Shown here: piece after piece, positions 33,106 to 43,867 of the stretch
Layout: every line of letters begins with the position of its first letter
Numbering within the stretch: the first letter of the stretch is position 1
Assembly: GCA_030710605.1 (NCBI GenBank)
Contig: CP092880.1
Location: 24,800,552 to 24,864,551, forward strand
From: Cordylochernes scorpioides
Taxonomy: Eukaryota > Arthropoda > Arachnida > Pseudoscorpiones > Chernetidae
Length of the DNA stretch: 64,000 bases
Direction: 5' to 3'
Made by a program: the position numbers and the translations under genes
The notes under the pieces: generated by a model
What the model saw: only the letters and a program-made list of their open reading frames with translations
Databases searched by the model: none
Told to the model about the DNA's origin: nothing

Positions 33106-33297
33106 TTGTTTAATTAAAAAAAAAAGAAGAAGCATATGTGTCTAAAATAGTTTACAATTTTCATAACAGATGGCGCGCTAATGCATCATAATATTTATAT
33201 CCTGACCACGGCATATGAGCTTTTTAGATGGCACAGCGACATCTAGTGGAACAGAATTCAACTAAGTGCCTCCTGGCCGTCCGGCACCAGACGAAGG

Positions 33298-34115
33298 GTG
33301 CCCAATGAGTTTCCGCCTGACTACCATCAACGTCCGAGGGCTTGCCGATCGCGAGAGAAGTATCGAGTGGACGTCGCATTTGTACAAGAGACCAACGTAT
33401 CGTCGCTCGACGACATAAATGACCTCTGCCTAGGCTACAGCGCTGATGTTGCGCCCCCTACATCCATCAGGGGCTTGCATGCGCGTTCTGTGGCCGGGCC
33501 ACAATTCAATCGTCTCCATCGACCTCTACGGCCAGAAAATTGGCGTAATTAACTGCCACCTCTCTCATATTTCTCGCGAGCGGCACCAACAGCTGCAGAT
33601 CATCGCAGCCGCCGCGGTCCTAAAAAACTCGTGGATATTGGGCGATTTCAATAGACGATGGGCGATACAGCATCCGGCTCGGTAGAGGTCCTCTCTGGCC
33701 TTCTGGATCAAACAGCTCTCGTTGACGTAGCCACACTCTTCGACGCCGCTGCCGGGTCGACGCCTCTCGCTTGGACAGAGTCCTTCGAGGTTCGTGAACC
33801 GTGTCGCCGAGTAAAGCACTATTCACTATAGGCTCTCTGTTCATCGAGCTGTCCTTCTCCATCTGGGCATGCCTCCTCCACCTCGCTAACCCTGCGTGGC
33901 CGCCATGCAGATATGACAGGCGAAGATCTCTGGAACGGCTGGTTCTCCATCAAGGCTAATTCCTGGCTGAGGTGAGATCTCTCGACGTCCCTCGCTTTGC
34001 TGACAACGGCCACATCGTGCGGATCAGGCGTTTCTGCAGGCCAGACTCGAAGCTGCGTCGATGGAAGCAGACTACCCATCACTGCCCGACCTCAGGCGCG
34101 CGCTTCGCGTGTTTT
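33298..34115 (+). pseudogene. Tx1-like LINE, 5' endonuclease fragment, decayed
   Basis: A second, degraded copy of the LINE at 34966-38080, covering its N-terminal AP-type endonuclease. A first block reads LTTINVRGLADRER (about 33310), followed in other frames by VDVAFVQETNVSS (33384), GVINCHLSH (33543), SWILGDFN (33631) and, near 34060, EAASMEADYPSLPDL, which parallels EAASMDADYPSLPDL of the larger copy. QET and GDFN are catalytic or structural motifs of the APE-like domain. At least three frame changes separate the blocks, and a deletion removes the end of the nuclease domain. Confidence 0.8.
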
Positions 34116-34965
34116 AGTCCCAGAGGCTTCTTGAGAAACCAAGAAATGGGTATTTATGGCCAAGTAGTAAAACGTAATAGGTATTGTGGCAACCAGCTTC
34201 AAAGGTTGGCTTCATGTAGACTAAGGAAGGGATAGCCAAGCCAAAAAATATGTTTAAAATCACGTCTCTTCATGCTCACATGAACATTTTAGATGGCAGA
34301 GCGCCATCTAGTGAGGAAAACGTTTATTTAAGCTTATTCCATAATATTTGGCCAACCCATTTTTTTGATAAGTCAAGAAATGCCAACCACCTACGCGCTT
34401 CGGGCTGTTGGCTCTCGTTGGCGTGATGCACAGACTGTACCTCAATGACCAAAGAGCTTGGTCCTTGAGGCTTTCTGAGAAATCAAGAATTGGTATTTAG
34501 GGACAAATTTGCGTAATTAAGATAAACATTTGAAAAAATATATAAATTTTCTTGATTTTTCGGGAAGCCTCAAGGACCAGCTCTTTTGTTATTTTTGGTC
34601 ATTGAGGTACAGCCTGCACCACGCTAACGAGCGCCAACAGCCCGAAACGCGTACGCGTACGTAGTTTGGTCATCTTTGATACATCATCGGCGCAACAATT
34701 ATTTACCTTGGTGAATTATTGATAACAGGTAAGTAACTTGAAGAAAGGATCATCCGTCAACAACTGGGAGCACAACTCACTTTCGGCCAGATGAGCTTCT
34801 TCCTTCTTGATTGGTCCATATCTTTCCCCTCCCCCAGCTATTCTTGTGGTCAAACTGATAGGTTGAATATATATTTTTATCTTTCTCAATCTCTCTCTCT
34901 CTATCTTATTTATTCATTTTATGTATTTAACCTTATATAATCTTATATGGACGTTATAATAAATC
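34116..34965. repeat. Foldback (34385-34668) and flanking AT-rich DNA
   Basis: The left arm (CTACGCGCTTCGGGCTGTTGG, ending near GGTCCTTGAGG) faces CCTCAAGGACC...CCAACAGCCCGAAACGCGTA on the right, about 120 bp per arm around an AT-rich loop. The arms belong to the tail family of 14106-14780. At 34291-34310 lies the AGATGGCAGAGCGCCATCT palindrome, here in inverted context. A CT run (34888-34902) precedes the LINE. Confidence 0.65.
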
Positions 34966-37900
34966 AGAGAAGATGCCTGGGTCCTGGGTGACCTAAATAT
35001 CTCCGAAGATTCCACAAGCGACATAAATTCCGGTTCAGTAGAAGCCCTCACAGAACTCCTGGAACAAGTCGACCTCGTGGACGCTGCGTACATCTTCGAG
35101 GCCACGCACCTACCAACTAGGGTCGCCACATTCGGAAGCCGGATTGACACAAGTCGTCTTGATCGAATCCTTCTACCATCTAGGCTCTCTGACCACGTCA
35201 CCCATTACTGGACAACTAACTACAGACTGTCCGACCACCGTGCTGTGATTCTTCAGCTGGGCCAATCACCCCCTCCACGCCCGACATGCATCGCTGCCAT
35301 GCTTCGTTCAAGGATCGTTGTCGCCAGAGTGGCGACGCTCTTCGACGAGGCCTCTAGTACTATCACCGACCTGTCAAACAGAGAACTATGGAGAAATTGG
35401 ACTTCCATCAAGGCAAATATAGTCTCACAGATTAAGTGCCTTGATGTCCCCCGCGTCGCTGAAAATGACTACATAATCCGTGCCAGCCGGTTCCTCCAAG
35501 CCAGGCTCGAAGCCGCGTCAATGGACGCAGACTATCCATCACTACCTGACCTTAGCCGGGCGCTCCGTGTGCATCGCTCAGGACTGAACAACATCTACGA
35601 CGAGAATGGGCGTCCCATGGAAGGTCAAGCGGCGCGTCGCAAGATCTTCACAACCTTCCGGGAACGTTTCTCTCGCCCGTCCTGCGACCCTTACATTGCC
35701 GCAGATTTCCTGCGTGAGGTAACGACCCCCATCATCCTAGAAAACAGTGATCCCCTACACAGGCACGAGATTTATTTGGAGGAGATTACCGCAGCCATCC
35801 GCCGCCTACCGCTCGAAAGAGCTCCTGGATGGGATGAAATACCCTGCGTACTGATGATGGCCTTCGATGAGTTCTTCATTGGTGCGCTCCAACGTCTCTT
35901 CGAGGCGTCGCGGATTTGTGGGGAATTACCTTTTTCATCACGGCGGAACTCCATCTGTCTCATACCCAAGTCGCACGGTGGTCCGGGCTTCAACGGCTGC
36001 AGACCCATCTTCATTCCAACGACAGACTATCGGGTCCTCAGCAGCGTTCTCCTCGGGCGACTTCGACTTCATCTTCCTCGCCTAGTGCCGAAGTGCCAGA
36101 CCTACGCTGTTCCGGGACGGTCCTCCTCTTGGAATATAGCTCGCGTGTCTGACGAGGTCGCCGCAACCTCAAGGAACAACACACCGCTAGCTGTAATCTC
36201 CACAGACCTTGAGTCTGCCTTCGACACCTTGGACCGGGGTTTCCTGATTTCTCTACTGGTGTCTCTTCGGCTGCCGCCAGCCTTCATCGGTTGGCTCCTC
36301 GTACTCTACGCCGGGGCAGACGCTACAGTCAGAGTAAACAAGCACTACACACGACATTTCCACCTGCTGAACGGAGTCAAACAGGGCTGCGCCGCCAGTG
36401 CCGCCTTGTTCAGCATTGCGACAGCGCCACTCCTACGTCGTCTAGAGCGGGTACTCGGTCAAGGCAACGTCCTGGCCTATGCTGACGACATCAACTTACT
36501 CATACGGAATGATGAGCAATTCGAACTCGTCAAAAATATCTTAGACGAATTCCGCCATGCATCAGGAGTACGAATAAACTACAGCAAGTGCAAAGGTCTG
36601 TGGTGTGGTGCTTGGAGAAACCGGGTCGATTCCCCTCTGGACATTTGCTGGTCAACAGCCCAATTGAAGGTGCTGGGCTGTCTAGTGACTACTGGACATG
36701 GAACATCAGTCCAGGAGAACCATCTGGTCGAACTGATGGAGACGGCCGCTGCAAGATGGTCCCCCTTCGTCCGCAGCTTCTCTCTCGTTGGGAGGGCAAG
36801 AGCTGCAAACTCCCTGGTGCTCTCCTCAGTGGTACACCATCTTCACGGATACCTGCCTACCGACTCCACCATCTCTAAGCTCCAAGCTCGACTGGTGCGT
36901 TTCGTCTGGGGACCTGGGCGCACCGCCTGGCTGCCGGGAGGGTGTTCTAGCACATCCTGTCTCCATGGGTGGCTTCGGCCTCCTCGACGTCGGCACACAG
37001 CTGAGACTGGCGTGTATGAAAGGTGTCCAAGCTTCGCTTCGTGGAAGTCTCAATGCCTACTCTTGGCTCACTGATAGTGGGGCCTGGTTAACTCCCCTTC
37101 CATCCGGGACATGGTTTCCACCTCGACCTCGTAGACTCATGAAGATATGGGAAGCAGTTTCAGACTTCCTAGCACTGGACCACCGTATAGTTCCAACACA
37201 ACAGCTGAGGGACCTCGCCATAATCGGAGGATGCAGGTTCCTCCGGCCACCTGACCTCCTAGCCGCTGCACGGTGGATAGGAGCACGTATCGATGGCCCT
37301 GTGTCACCGCTCACTCGTCCGACCCGTTGCGCTCTTGCAGACGCCACAGCGTTGGCCAACTTCTGCAATAGGCTGATTGAAGAAAACCTCCTAGGGTCCC
37401 ACCGGGCGGACAACCTAGGCGAAGCTGTGGTGCTGCGCGGAACGGTGACTCCGCTCATGCGTCTAACTACCCGCACCATCCGCCGTACACTTGAGCGACT
37501 ACGCCTGGCAACCCTGCCCATCGCCCAGCTTCTGTACCGTTGGCAAGACTTTGTCAACATTCCTCTCACCGTCGGCTGGCCATCGCTTCGACGTTGCGCC
37601 TTTTCAGGGCACAATGCCGACATTGCAGTACAGCTGGCCCTGCACGCTCTTCCCCATCCTGCACATCCGGCCTCTGCTCGAGAGACCTGTATCGCCTGTG
37701 GCTCTAGCGACCTGACGTTGGCTCACCGCTACTGGTCCTGCAGCTCAGGCCCCTCATACAGGAGGCCTTCAACATCATACAGCAACCACCCGATTTGCAG
37801 GGCTGGCTCTTCGGTCAAGGGCTGGATGACGACGCCCTCGCCATCCTCGCGTCTGCCAAGTCATCCATACACAGGTTCTTTCTGAGCCTTGAGATGAGGG

Positions 37901-38080
37901 GAGAACGTGAAAACCCCCTTACTGTCTGGAGGAGGACTCTGTCGTTGGGGGAATCTCCTCGACTGTACATAACTGTATATATTTTACTCTTTTATTTTAT
38001 CCCTCTTTCCCTCTTTTTATAATTATTATATACTACTACCATTGACTTGTGTATGAGGTCAATAAAATATTTTTAAATCT
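34966..38080 (+). mobile_element. Tx1/L1-like LINE, 5' truncated
   Basis: About 3.1 kb, GC-richer than its surroundings. It starts mid-endonuclease with no ORF1. It ends with a short 3' UTR carrying CAATAAAATA (about 38060) and then a CT/C-rich simple repeat. 5' truncation is the common fate of target-primed LINE insertions. Confidence 0.88.
34972..37980 (+). pseudogene. Tx1-like LINE ORF2 (endonuclease-RT), frameshifted
   Basis: The first block (to 37074) has the end of the AP-like endonuclease (WVLGDLN at about 34978, RIDTSRLDRIL and LSDHRAV), then a reverse transcriptase with LERAPGWDEIP, CRPIFIPTTDYRVL, QTYAVPGRS, palm motif DLESAFD and catalytic YADD (about 36478). QTYAVPGRS-type sequence at that point is characteristic of the Tx1/L1 group. 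A frame change near 36940 moves coding into the 36788-37885 frame, and a second near 37748 into the 37795-38022 frame. A C-terminal zinc-knuckle-like segment (CIACGSSDLTLAHRYWSC, about 37690) matches the L1-group cysteine motif. Two frameshifts plus the truncation make it inactive, but it is otherwise well preserved. Confidence 0.88.
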
Positions 38081-38133
38081 CAAATCTCTCTATCTCTCTC
38101 TCTCTCCCCCCCCCCCTTTAAAACTTTTAATAT

Positions 38134-38312
38134 TGTCACTGAATAATTATTTTAAATATTCTGTGGTATATCATTATTAATATTTGCATAGTCACTCATT
38201 ACGATTCTTATATATTTTACTTGTAAATAAATTTTTAGAGATAGTTTTGCATTTTCTAAATAAACTATTTTTTACTTAAACTTTTGTAGTGCTCGTTATC
38301 TCTACCGTGACA
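38134..38312 (+). repeat. 5' LTR of Ty3-C
   Basis: 179 bp, TGTCACTG to CCGTGACA, ending in an 8-bp imperfect inverted terminus. It contains AATAAA-type signals (about 38227 and 38260). Confidence 0.95.
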
Positions 38313-38403
38313 ACTGGTGGAGAAGCTGGAATATTCCCTCGACGCCCAAGCCATTAGAAGAAGCCGAAGACTACAAAGACTAGAACCTGAGGAAAACATC
38401 ACT

Positions 38404-39558
38404 ATGGTCAATCAAGAGACACAGACAAAAATGAGTGAGTACCACTTTCAACCTTTTAGAAACCCTTCTATTTTTACTGGAGAACGCAACCAGAATCCAG
38501 AAAAATGGTTGAAGGAGTTCCATCGCGTCGCCCGCTATAATTGCTGGGATGATTCAATGTGCCTCGCAAATGTTTATTTTTTCCTCCAAGGAACAGCGCA
38601 CAGATGGTACGAAAATGTTGAAGAGAAAATTAATTCATGGGATATTTTTGTGAAAATGTTTTCCCAGAATTTCGGACATCATGTCACCCAAAAAGATCAG
38701 CTCGCAGAGAACCTCAAAACTCGAGCTCAGGGGAAGGAGGAGACCAGTGACTCCTACATTCAAGATGTTCTCCATCTGTGCAGAGAAGTAGATCCGGCTA
38801 TGATGGAAAATGAAATAATCGCACACTTGACGAAAGGAATATCGGAGGAGATATATCGGTCAATGATCATTTTAGACATCGCAACTATCGATGAGTTCAT
38901 CAAATGGTGCCGAAAAATCGAGGCTTCAAATAAAAAACGTGTAAATAAACGTGTAGTATTCGACAGACTACCGAATGTTGCTGCCATCGGTTCAGCAGAC
39001 TCTGAATCAATGGAAGACTTGGTCCGACGCATCGTGCGTGAAGAGGTTCATCGCGCACTAAATCCGGAGTCAACTACCCCTGAACCATCTTCTCTGAAAG
39101 AGATTATCCGAGAAGAGATTGAAAAAAACGTAGCTGCAATTTCGAAGTCTATTCAAAGGCCTCCACCACGACAGTCGTACCCCAGCCAAACACGTACATT
39201 CAACCAGGTTCCACGACGTCAGTACCCTACCCAAACACCCATATATAACCAGACGCCACCACAACGAAGAACGGATGAATGGAGGACGCATGACAACATC
39301 CCAATATGTTTTAATTGCGGCCGCCCAGGCCATGTTAAGCGATATTGTAGAGAACGCCGACAATGGACGCAGAGACCCGAAGGACATGCACCAAGCACCC
39401 AAGAACCTCAAATGGGTGACCACCAAGCCATAAGAAGCCAAACCTACCGCAGACAATCGCCGTATCCAAACAGAGGAAGATCCCCAAGACGCCAGTCCGT
39501 TTCCCCAGGCCGCCATACAAGCCAATCCCCACGCCGCTACAATCTAGAAAAAAACTAA
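38404..39558 (+). CDS. Ty3-C Gag
   Basis: Capsid-nucleocapsid precursor that would assemble particles around element RNA. The first in-frame ATG is at 38404, but the frame is open back to 38311, through the primer-binding region, and encodes an arginine-rich RRSRR stretch that is conserved in Ty3-E, so translation may begin upstream at a non-AUG codon. Counting from 38404, the capsid-like region spans roughly residues 15-190 (retrotransposon Gag pattern with WLKEFHRVARYN). A basic, proline-rich linker follows, then a CCHC zinc knuckle, CFNCGRPGHVKRYC (39307-39348). The last codons form A AAA AAC immediately before TAA, which I read as a -1 frameshift site feeding Pol. Confidence 0.9.
   Translation: MVNQETQTKMSEYHFQPFRNPSIFTGERNQNPEKWLKEFHRVARYNCWDDSMCLANVYFFLQGTAHRWYENVEEKINSWDIFVKMFSQNFGHHVTQKDQLAENLKTRAQGKEETSDSYIQDVLHLCREVDPAMMENEIIAHLTKGISEEIYRSMIILDIATIDEFIKWCRKIEASNKKRVNKRVVFDRLPNVAAIGSADSESMEDLVRRIVREEVHRALNPESTTPEPSSLKEIIREEIEKNVAAISKSIQRPPPRQSYPSQTRTFNQVPRRQYPTQTPIYNQTPPQRRTDEWRTHDNIPICFNCGRPGHVKRYCRERRQWTQRPEGHAPSTQEPQMGDHQAIRSQTYRRQSPYPNRGRSPRRQSVSPGRHTSQSPRRYNLEKN
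39549..39555 (+). promoter_or_regulatory. Putative -1 ribosomal frameshift heptamer
   Basis: A AAA AAC in the gag frame, followed at once by the gag stop (39556-39558). A -1 shift here enters the pol frame, which stays open from 39555 into protease. A_AAA_AAC is one of the strongest known eukaryotic -1 slippery heptamers. I have not established a downstream structure, though the next 40 bases are GC-rich. Confidence 0.75.
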
Positions 39559-42500
39559 GCGTCGCGTCTTCTTTCGAGGGGGAAGCCGCGGGTGTGAAAA
39601 ACCCTCCATCGTCGACAGCCGCTAAATTACAACAAAATTATGTCGAAATCATCATTGATGACATTGCGTTTTCTGCTCTAGTCGATTCAGGTTCCTCTTT
39701 TTCGGTTATCTCTGATGGATTAAGACGACAATTAAAAAAGACCATGTTCAAGGATAGCGGAATGACTCTGAAAGTTGCTGATGGCAAGAATGTTACATCG
39801 ATCGGCCGATGCACAATCAGCTTGAGCATCAATGGATTGGAACAGCCGCTTGAGTTTATCGTCCTCCCTAATAGTAATCCAAGTATTATCCTCGGATGGG
39901 ATTTCCTAGAGGCATCAAATGCCGTGATTGATTGTGGACGCGCCGAAATCAGATTGGAAGAGGCCAAAGATGTACTGAATTCACCAGCTTCCATGGGAAA
40001 GGTTGTGGCTAGCAGAAGCGTCGTAATCCCAGCCGAATCTGCCAAACTAATAAATGTTATGAGTGAAGAGCTTAATGGGCAAAATCAGGTACTTTTTGAA
40101 CCTTCGAAAAAGGTATCAATAGGAAAAGGGTTAACACTTCCCTGTGCATTATTCAGGCTTTCCCATAATAAAGGAAAACTTTGGATCGTAAATTCTGGCA
40201 CCACAGCTCAAATAGTCCCTAAGGGAATGTGCCTGGGAAAGATTCAAAGGGTTGAAGAAAATAACTTGACGGCTATTTCGGAATGTTCTGAATTTAATAA
40301 GGAGGTGAAAGATAGGAATCATGCCAGTCATGCTGATAGGGGTGACTTTAAATTTTTACAAAATTTAATTAGTGATGATTTATCAGAGGAGCAGCAGTCT
40401 CAAATCTTATCAATTTTAAAGCGACATGATAAAATATTTGATAAAAATAATGAACCAGTAAAGCAAACTTCAGTAACCAAGCATAAAATTGAAACTGGAA
40501 ACCATCAGCCTATTAAGCATAGACCATATCGAGTCTCCCCTACAGAACGCCAAGCAATCCAAACGGAAGTGGACAAAATGCTAGACGCCGGGATTATACG
40601 TCATTCAGAAAGTCCATGGTCATCGCCGGTTATTTTAGTGAAGAAGAAGGATGGTAACTGGCGTTTCTGTGTGGATTACAGACGACTAAACAAGGTTACT
40701 AAAAAAGACGTTTACCCACTACCTCGAATCGATGATACACTTGACTCCCTGAAAGGAGCCAAATTTTATTCATCAATGGACCTTCGTTCAGGATATTGGC
40801 AAATAGAAGTCGACGAAGCAGATAGAGAAAAAACTGCCTTTATTACCCCTGACGGACTCTATGAATTCCTGGTCATGCCCTTTGGCCTATGTAATGCCCC
40901 TGCAACATTCGAGCGCATGATGGACAAGATATTGAAAGGCCTGAAATGGACGATGGCCCTCTGTTATTTAGACGACATCGTTGTGTATTCCAAATCGTTC
41001 AACGAACATTTACACCGGCTTGAAATCATACTACAATGTCTCGACAAAGCCGAGCTACGCCTCAACCCCAAAAAGTGCCTTTTCGGAACCAAACGAATAA
41101 GAGTGTTTGGACACCTCGTCGATAGTAAAGGTATTTATCCCGATCCAGAAAAGATTGAAGCTATCGCCAGGTTTCCGACCCCAAGATCTATAACAGATGT
41201 GAGAAGCTTCATTGGCTTAGGCTCCTATTATCGTAGATTTATCGAAAATTTTGCTGAGAAAGCTGCTCCTCTACACGAAGTCCTCAAAAAAGATAATAAA
41301 TTCACGTGGAACTCTGACCAACAGGATGCTTTGATTCCTTGAAAGAAGCATTGATGTCTGAACCTGTTCTTGCCTATTTCGAAGAACAACTGCCAACCGA
41401 GCTTCATACTGACGCCAGCGGTTATGGAATTGGAGCTGTCCTCGTGCAGATCAACGATGGGAAGGAGCGGCCAGTTGGTTATGCTTCAAGAACTTTATCG
41501 AAGGCGGAGAAGAATTACTCAACAACTGAAAGAGAATGCTTGGCCGCAATATGGGCCATCAACAAATTTCGACCGTACCTTTTTGGTCGTGAGTTTGTCA
41601 TCGTCACTGACCACCACGCTCTTTGCTGGTTATCTAACCTGAAGGACCCGACAGGAAGACTAGCAAGATGGGCTTTAAAACTCCAAGAATACAACGTAAC
41701 AGTTGTTTATAAAAGTGGACGCAAACACCAAGATGCCGACTGTCTTTCTCGAAATCCTCTCCAACTTGAATCGGAGGAAGCATACAATGATGAGGATGAT
41801 GATATACCCTCAATAACTGCTCTGACGTGCTTTGAGGCTGAACAAAGAAAAGACCCTAAAATTAGTAAATTTATAGAAGAAACAGAAAGATTTGGTGCAG
41901 AATCGAAAGGATATGAAATGTTAAAAGGAACCTTATACAAAAAGAATTTCGACCCCCTGGGAAACCAACACCTTTTTGTTGTTCCCAGGCACTTACGCTT
42001 AGAACTACTGAAAAGTTTACACGACGCTCCCACAGCAGGTCATCTTGGATTTTCGAAGACATATGAGAGAGTTAAAAACAAATATTTCTGGCCAGGACTT
42101 CTCCGGGACATACGGAAGTATGTCGCTCATTGTAAAGAGTGCCAAAGAAAGAAACAATCAACTCAAAAGCCACCCGGACTACTTAAGGCAATACCTCCTG
42201 CAACCTCCCCTTTTCAGAGAGTTGGAATGGACCTCCTTGGAAGATTTCCCAAGTCTGATACTGGTAATAAATGGATCATAGTCTGCACTGACTAACTCGA
42301 TTTGCCGTTACTAAAGCCTTACCCACAGGGGAAGCAAAAGAAGCAGCCAAGTTCTTAATGGAAGATGTTGTTCTTAAGCACGGAGCCCCCAGAGAAATCA
42401 TCACGGACCGAGGACGAGTATTCCAATCCAAGTTGATTGCGGAACTCACCAATCAATGCTCGTCGATACGGTTCACGACAGCCTATCATCCCAGACGAAT

Positions 42501-43078
42501 GGACTTACGGAGAGATTAAACAAAACCTTAGCCAACATGATCGCTATGTATGTAAGTGTTGAACAGAAGGACTGGGACGTAATCCTGCCCTATGTTACGT
42601 TCGCCTACAACACGGCAAAACAAGATACGACAGGTTTTACCCCTTTGGAACTGATTCATGGACGCGAAGCCGAGACAACTGTAGACACTCTTTTCCCAAA
42701 TCCGCATGAAGATCTCCAAGAGGATTACAGTCAGAGGATTGCCTCGCGAGTCGAAGAGACTAGGCAGCTAGCAAGATTAGAAACCTTGAAAGCCCAAGAA
42801 AAGGACAAGGCCAGATATGACTCAAAGCACGAAGCAATGGATTACAACGTTGGTGACCTGGTATGGATTTCATCCCGATAAGAAAGGTGGGACTCTCAGA
42901 AAAACTGATGAAAAGGTACTTCGGGCCATACAGGGTTACTCGGAAACTCTCTGACGTGACCTTCGAAGTTGAACCTGTGGACCAACCAACCAGGAGACGC
43001 CAAACAAGAGACCTGGTCCATGTACTGAGAATGAAACCCTACCATGACCCTGAGGACCAAGCTGATCTGTTCAAGTGA
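39555..43078 (+). pseudogene. Ty3-C Pol, four frame lesions
   Basis: Domains in order: aspartic protease (LVDSGSS, about 39684), RT (FCVDYRRLN; YLDD at 40965-40976), RNase H (HTDASGYGIG, then TDHHALCW), integrase zinc finger (H, H, C, C around GHLGFSKTY...CKECQ, about 42036-42150) and integrase core (MDLLG, then CTD at 42286, TDRGR at about 42405, ERLNKT at about 42510), then a GPYRVTRK C-terminal domain. Lesions: one base lost in the T-run near 41332; about 4 bases lost at 42292; one C lost near 42492; one T lost near 42868. Between lesions the coding sequence is intact. All four are short deletions, three of them in homopolymers, so sequencing error is a real alternative to decay. Confidence 0.92.
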
Positions 43079-43118
43079 TAATTACAGCGGGACGCTGTTC
43101 ATCTAGGAAGGGGGGCAA

Positions 43119-43298
43119 TGTCACTGAATAATTATTTTAAATATTCTGTGGTATATCATCATTAATATTTGCATAGTCACTCATTACGATTCTTATATAT
43201 TTTACTTGTAAATAAATTTTTTAGAGATAGTTTTGCATTTTCTAAATAAACTATTTTTTACTTAAACTTTTGTAGTGCTCGTTATCTCTACCGTGACA
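43119..43298 (+). repeat. 3' LTR of Ty3-C
   Basis: 180 bp. It differs from the 5' copy by one extra T in a T-run and one substitution near its start. Confidence 0.95.
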
Positions 43299-43302
43299 AT
43301 AT

Positions 43303-43767
43303 TATGTTAAATAAATCTTTAGTCGGCATGTTCTTGTATATTTCAATTCAGACCTTGAGAGATGTTTCATATTGGAAGCATTGTGGCCACCATTTAAAAT
43401 CTTAATTTTATGTCTTTTATACCAACTTGATTAAATAATTATAGCCAGGCTAAGATAATTAATTTTCCCTTAGAGTAGAATTAAGCGAATAAATGAAATA
43501 CCAGACTTCTACGTGAACTGGAAGTATATTAAAAATTGATCACAGGATTTGAAAGAAAATATAGAAAAAAATCGGTTAATTTCCTACACCACTCAGAAGT
43601 CTGAAAATTTGTAAACTTGCATTGTCTCATGGATTGAGCGACTTAAAAAAAATTCTGATTTCTGTGTGACCTGAAAGCATATTAAAAGCTAATCACAAAA
43701 TTAGATAGGAAATATATAAATTAGTCCATTCCCGACCACCCCAATCACATTTTAAGGAACGCCTATC
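43303..43767. other. AT-rich interval, nothing recognised
   Basis: Flanking DNA between Ty3-C and gap 2. It contains two loosely similar blocks (about 43500-43590 and 43660-43740) around GATCACAGGATTTGAAAG and AATCACAAAATTAGATAG. No coding signal. Confidence 0.4.
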
Positions 43768-43867
43768 NNNNNNNNNNNNNNNNNNNNNNNNNNNNNNNNN
43801 NNNNNNNNNNNNNNNNNNNNNNNNNNNNNNNNNNNNNNNNNNNNNNNNNNNNNNNNNNNNNNNNNNN
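43768..43867. other. Assembly gap, 100 N
   Basis: Exactly 100 N at the edge of a satellite array, where assemblies commonly collapse. Confidence 0.99.

Larger units (their letters stand above)
38134..43298 (+). mobile_element. Ty3/gypsy element Ty3-C, structurally complete
   Basis: 5165 bp with LTRs at 38134-38312 and 43119-43298 that differ by only a few positions. A target duplication ATAT is at 38130-38133 and 43299-43302. The primer-binding region ACTGGTGGAGAAGCTGGA follows the 5' LTR, and a polypurine tract GGAAGGGGGGCAA precedes the 3' LTR. Gag and Pol are in order protease, RT, RNase H, integrase. No envelope-like ORF is present. The near-identical LTRs imply a fairly recent insertion. 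Confidence 0.97.
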
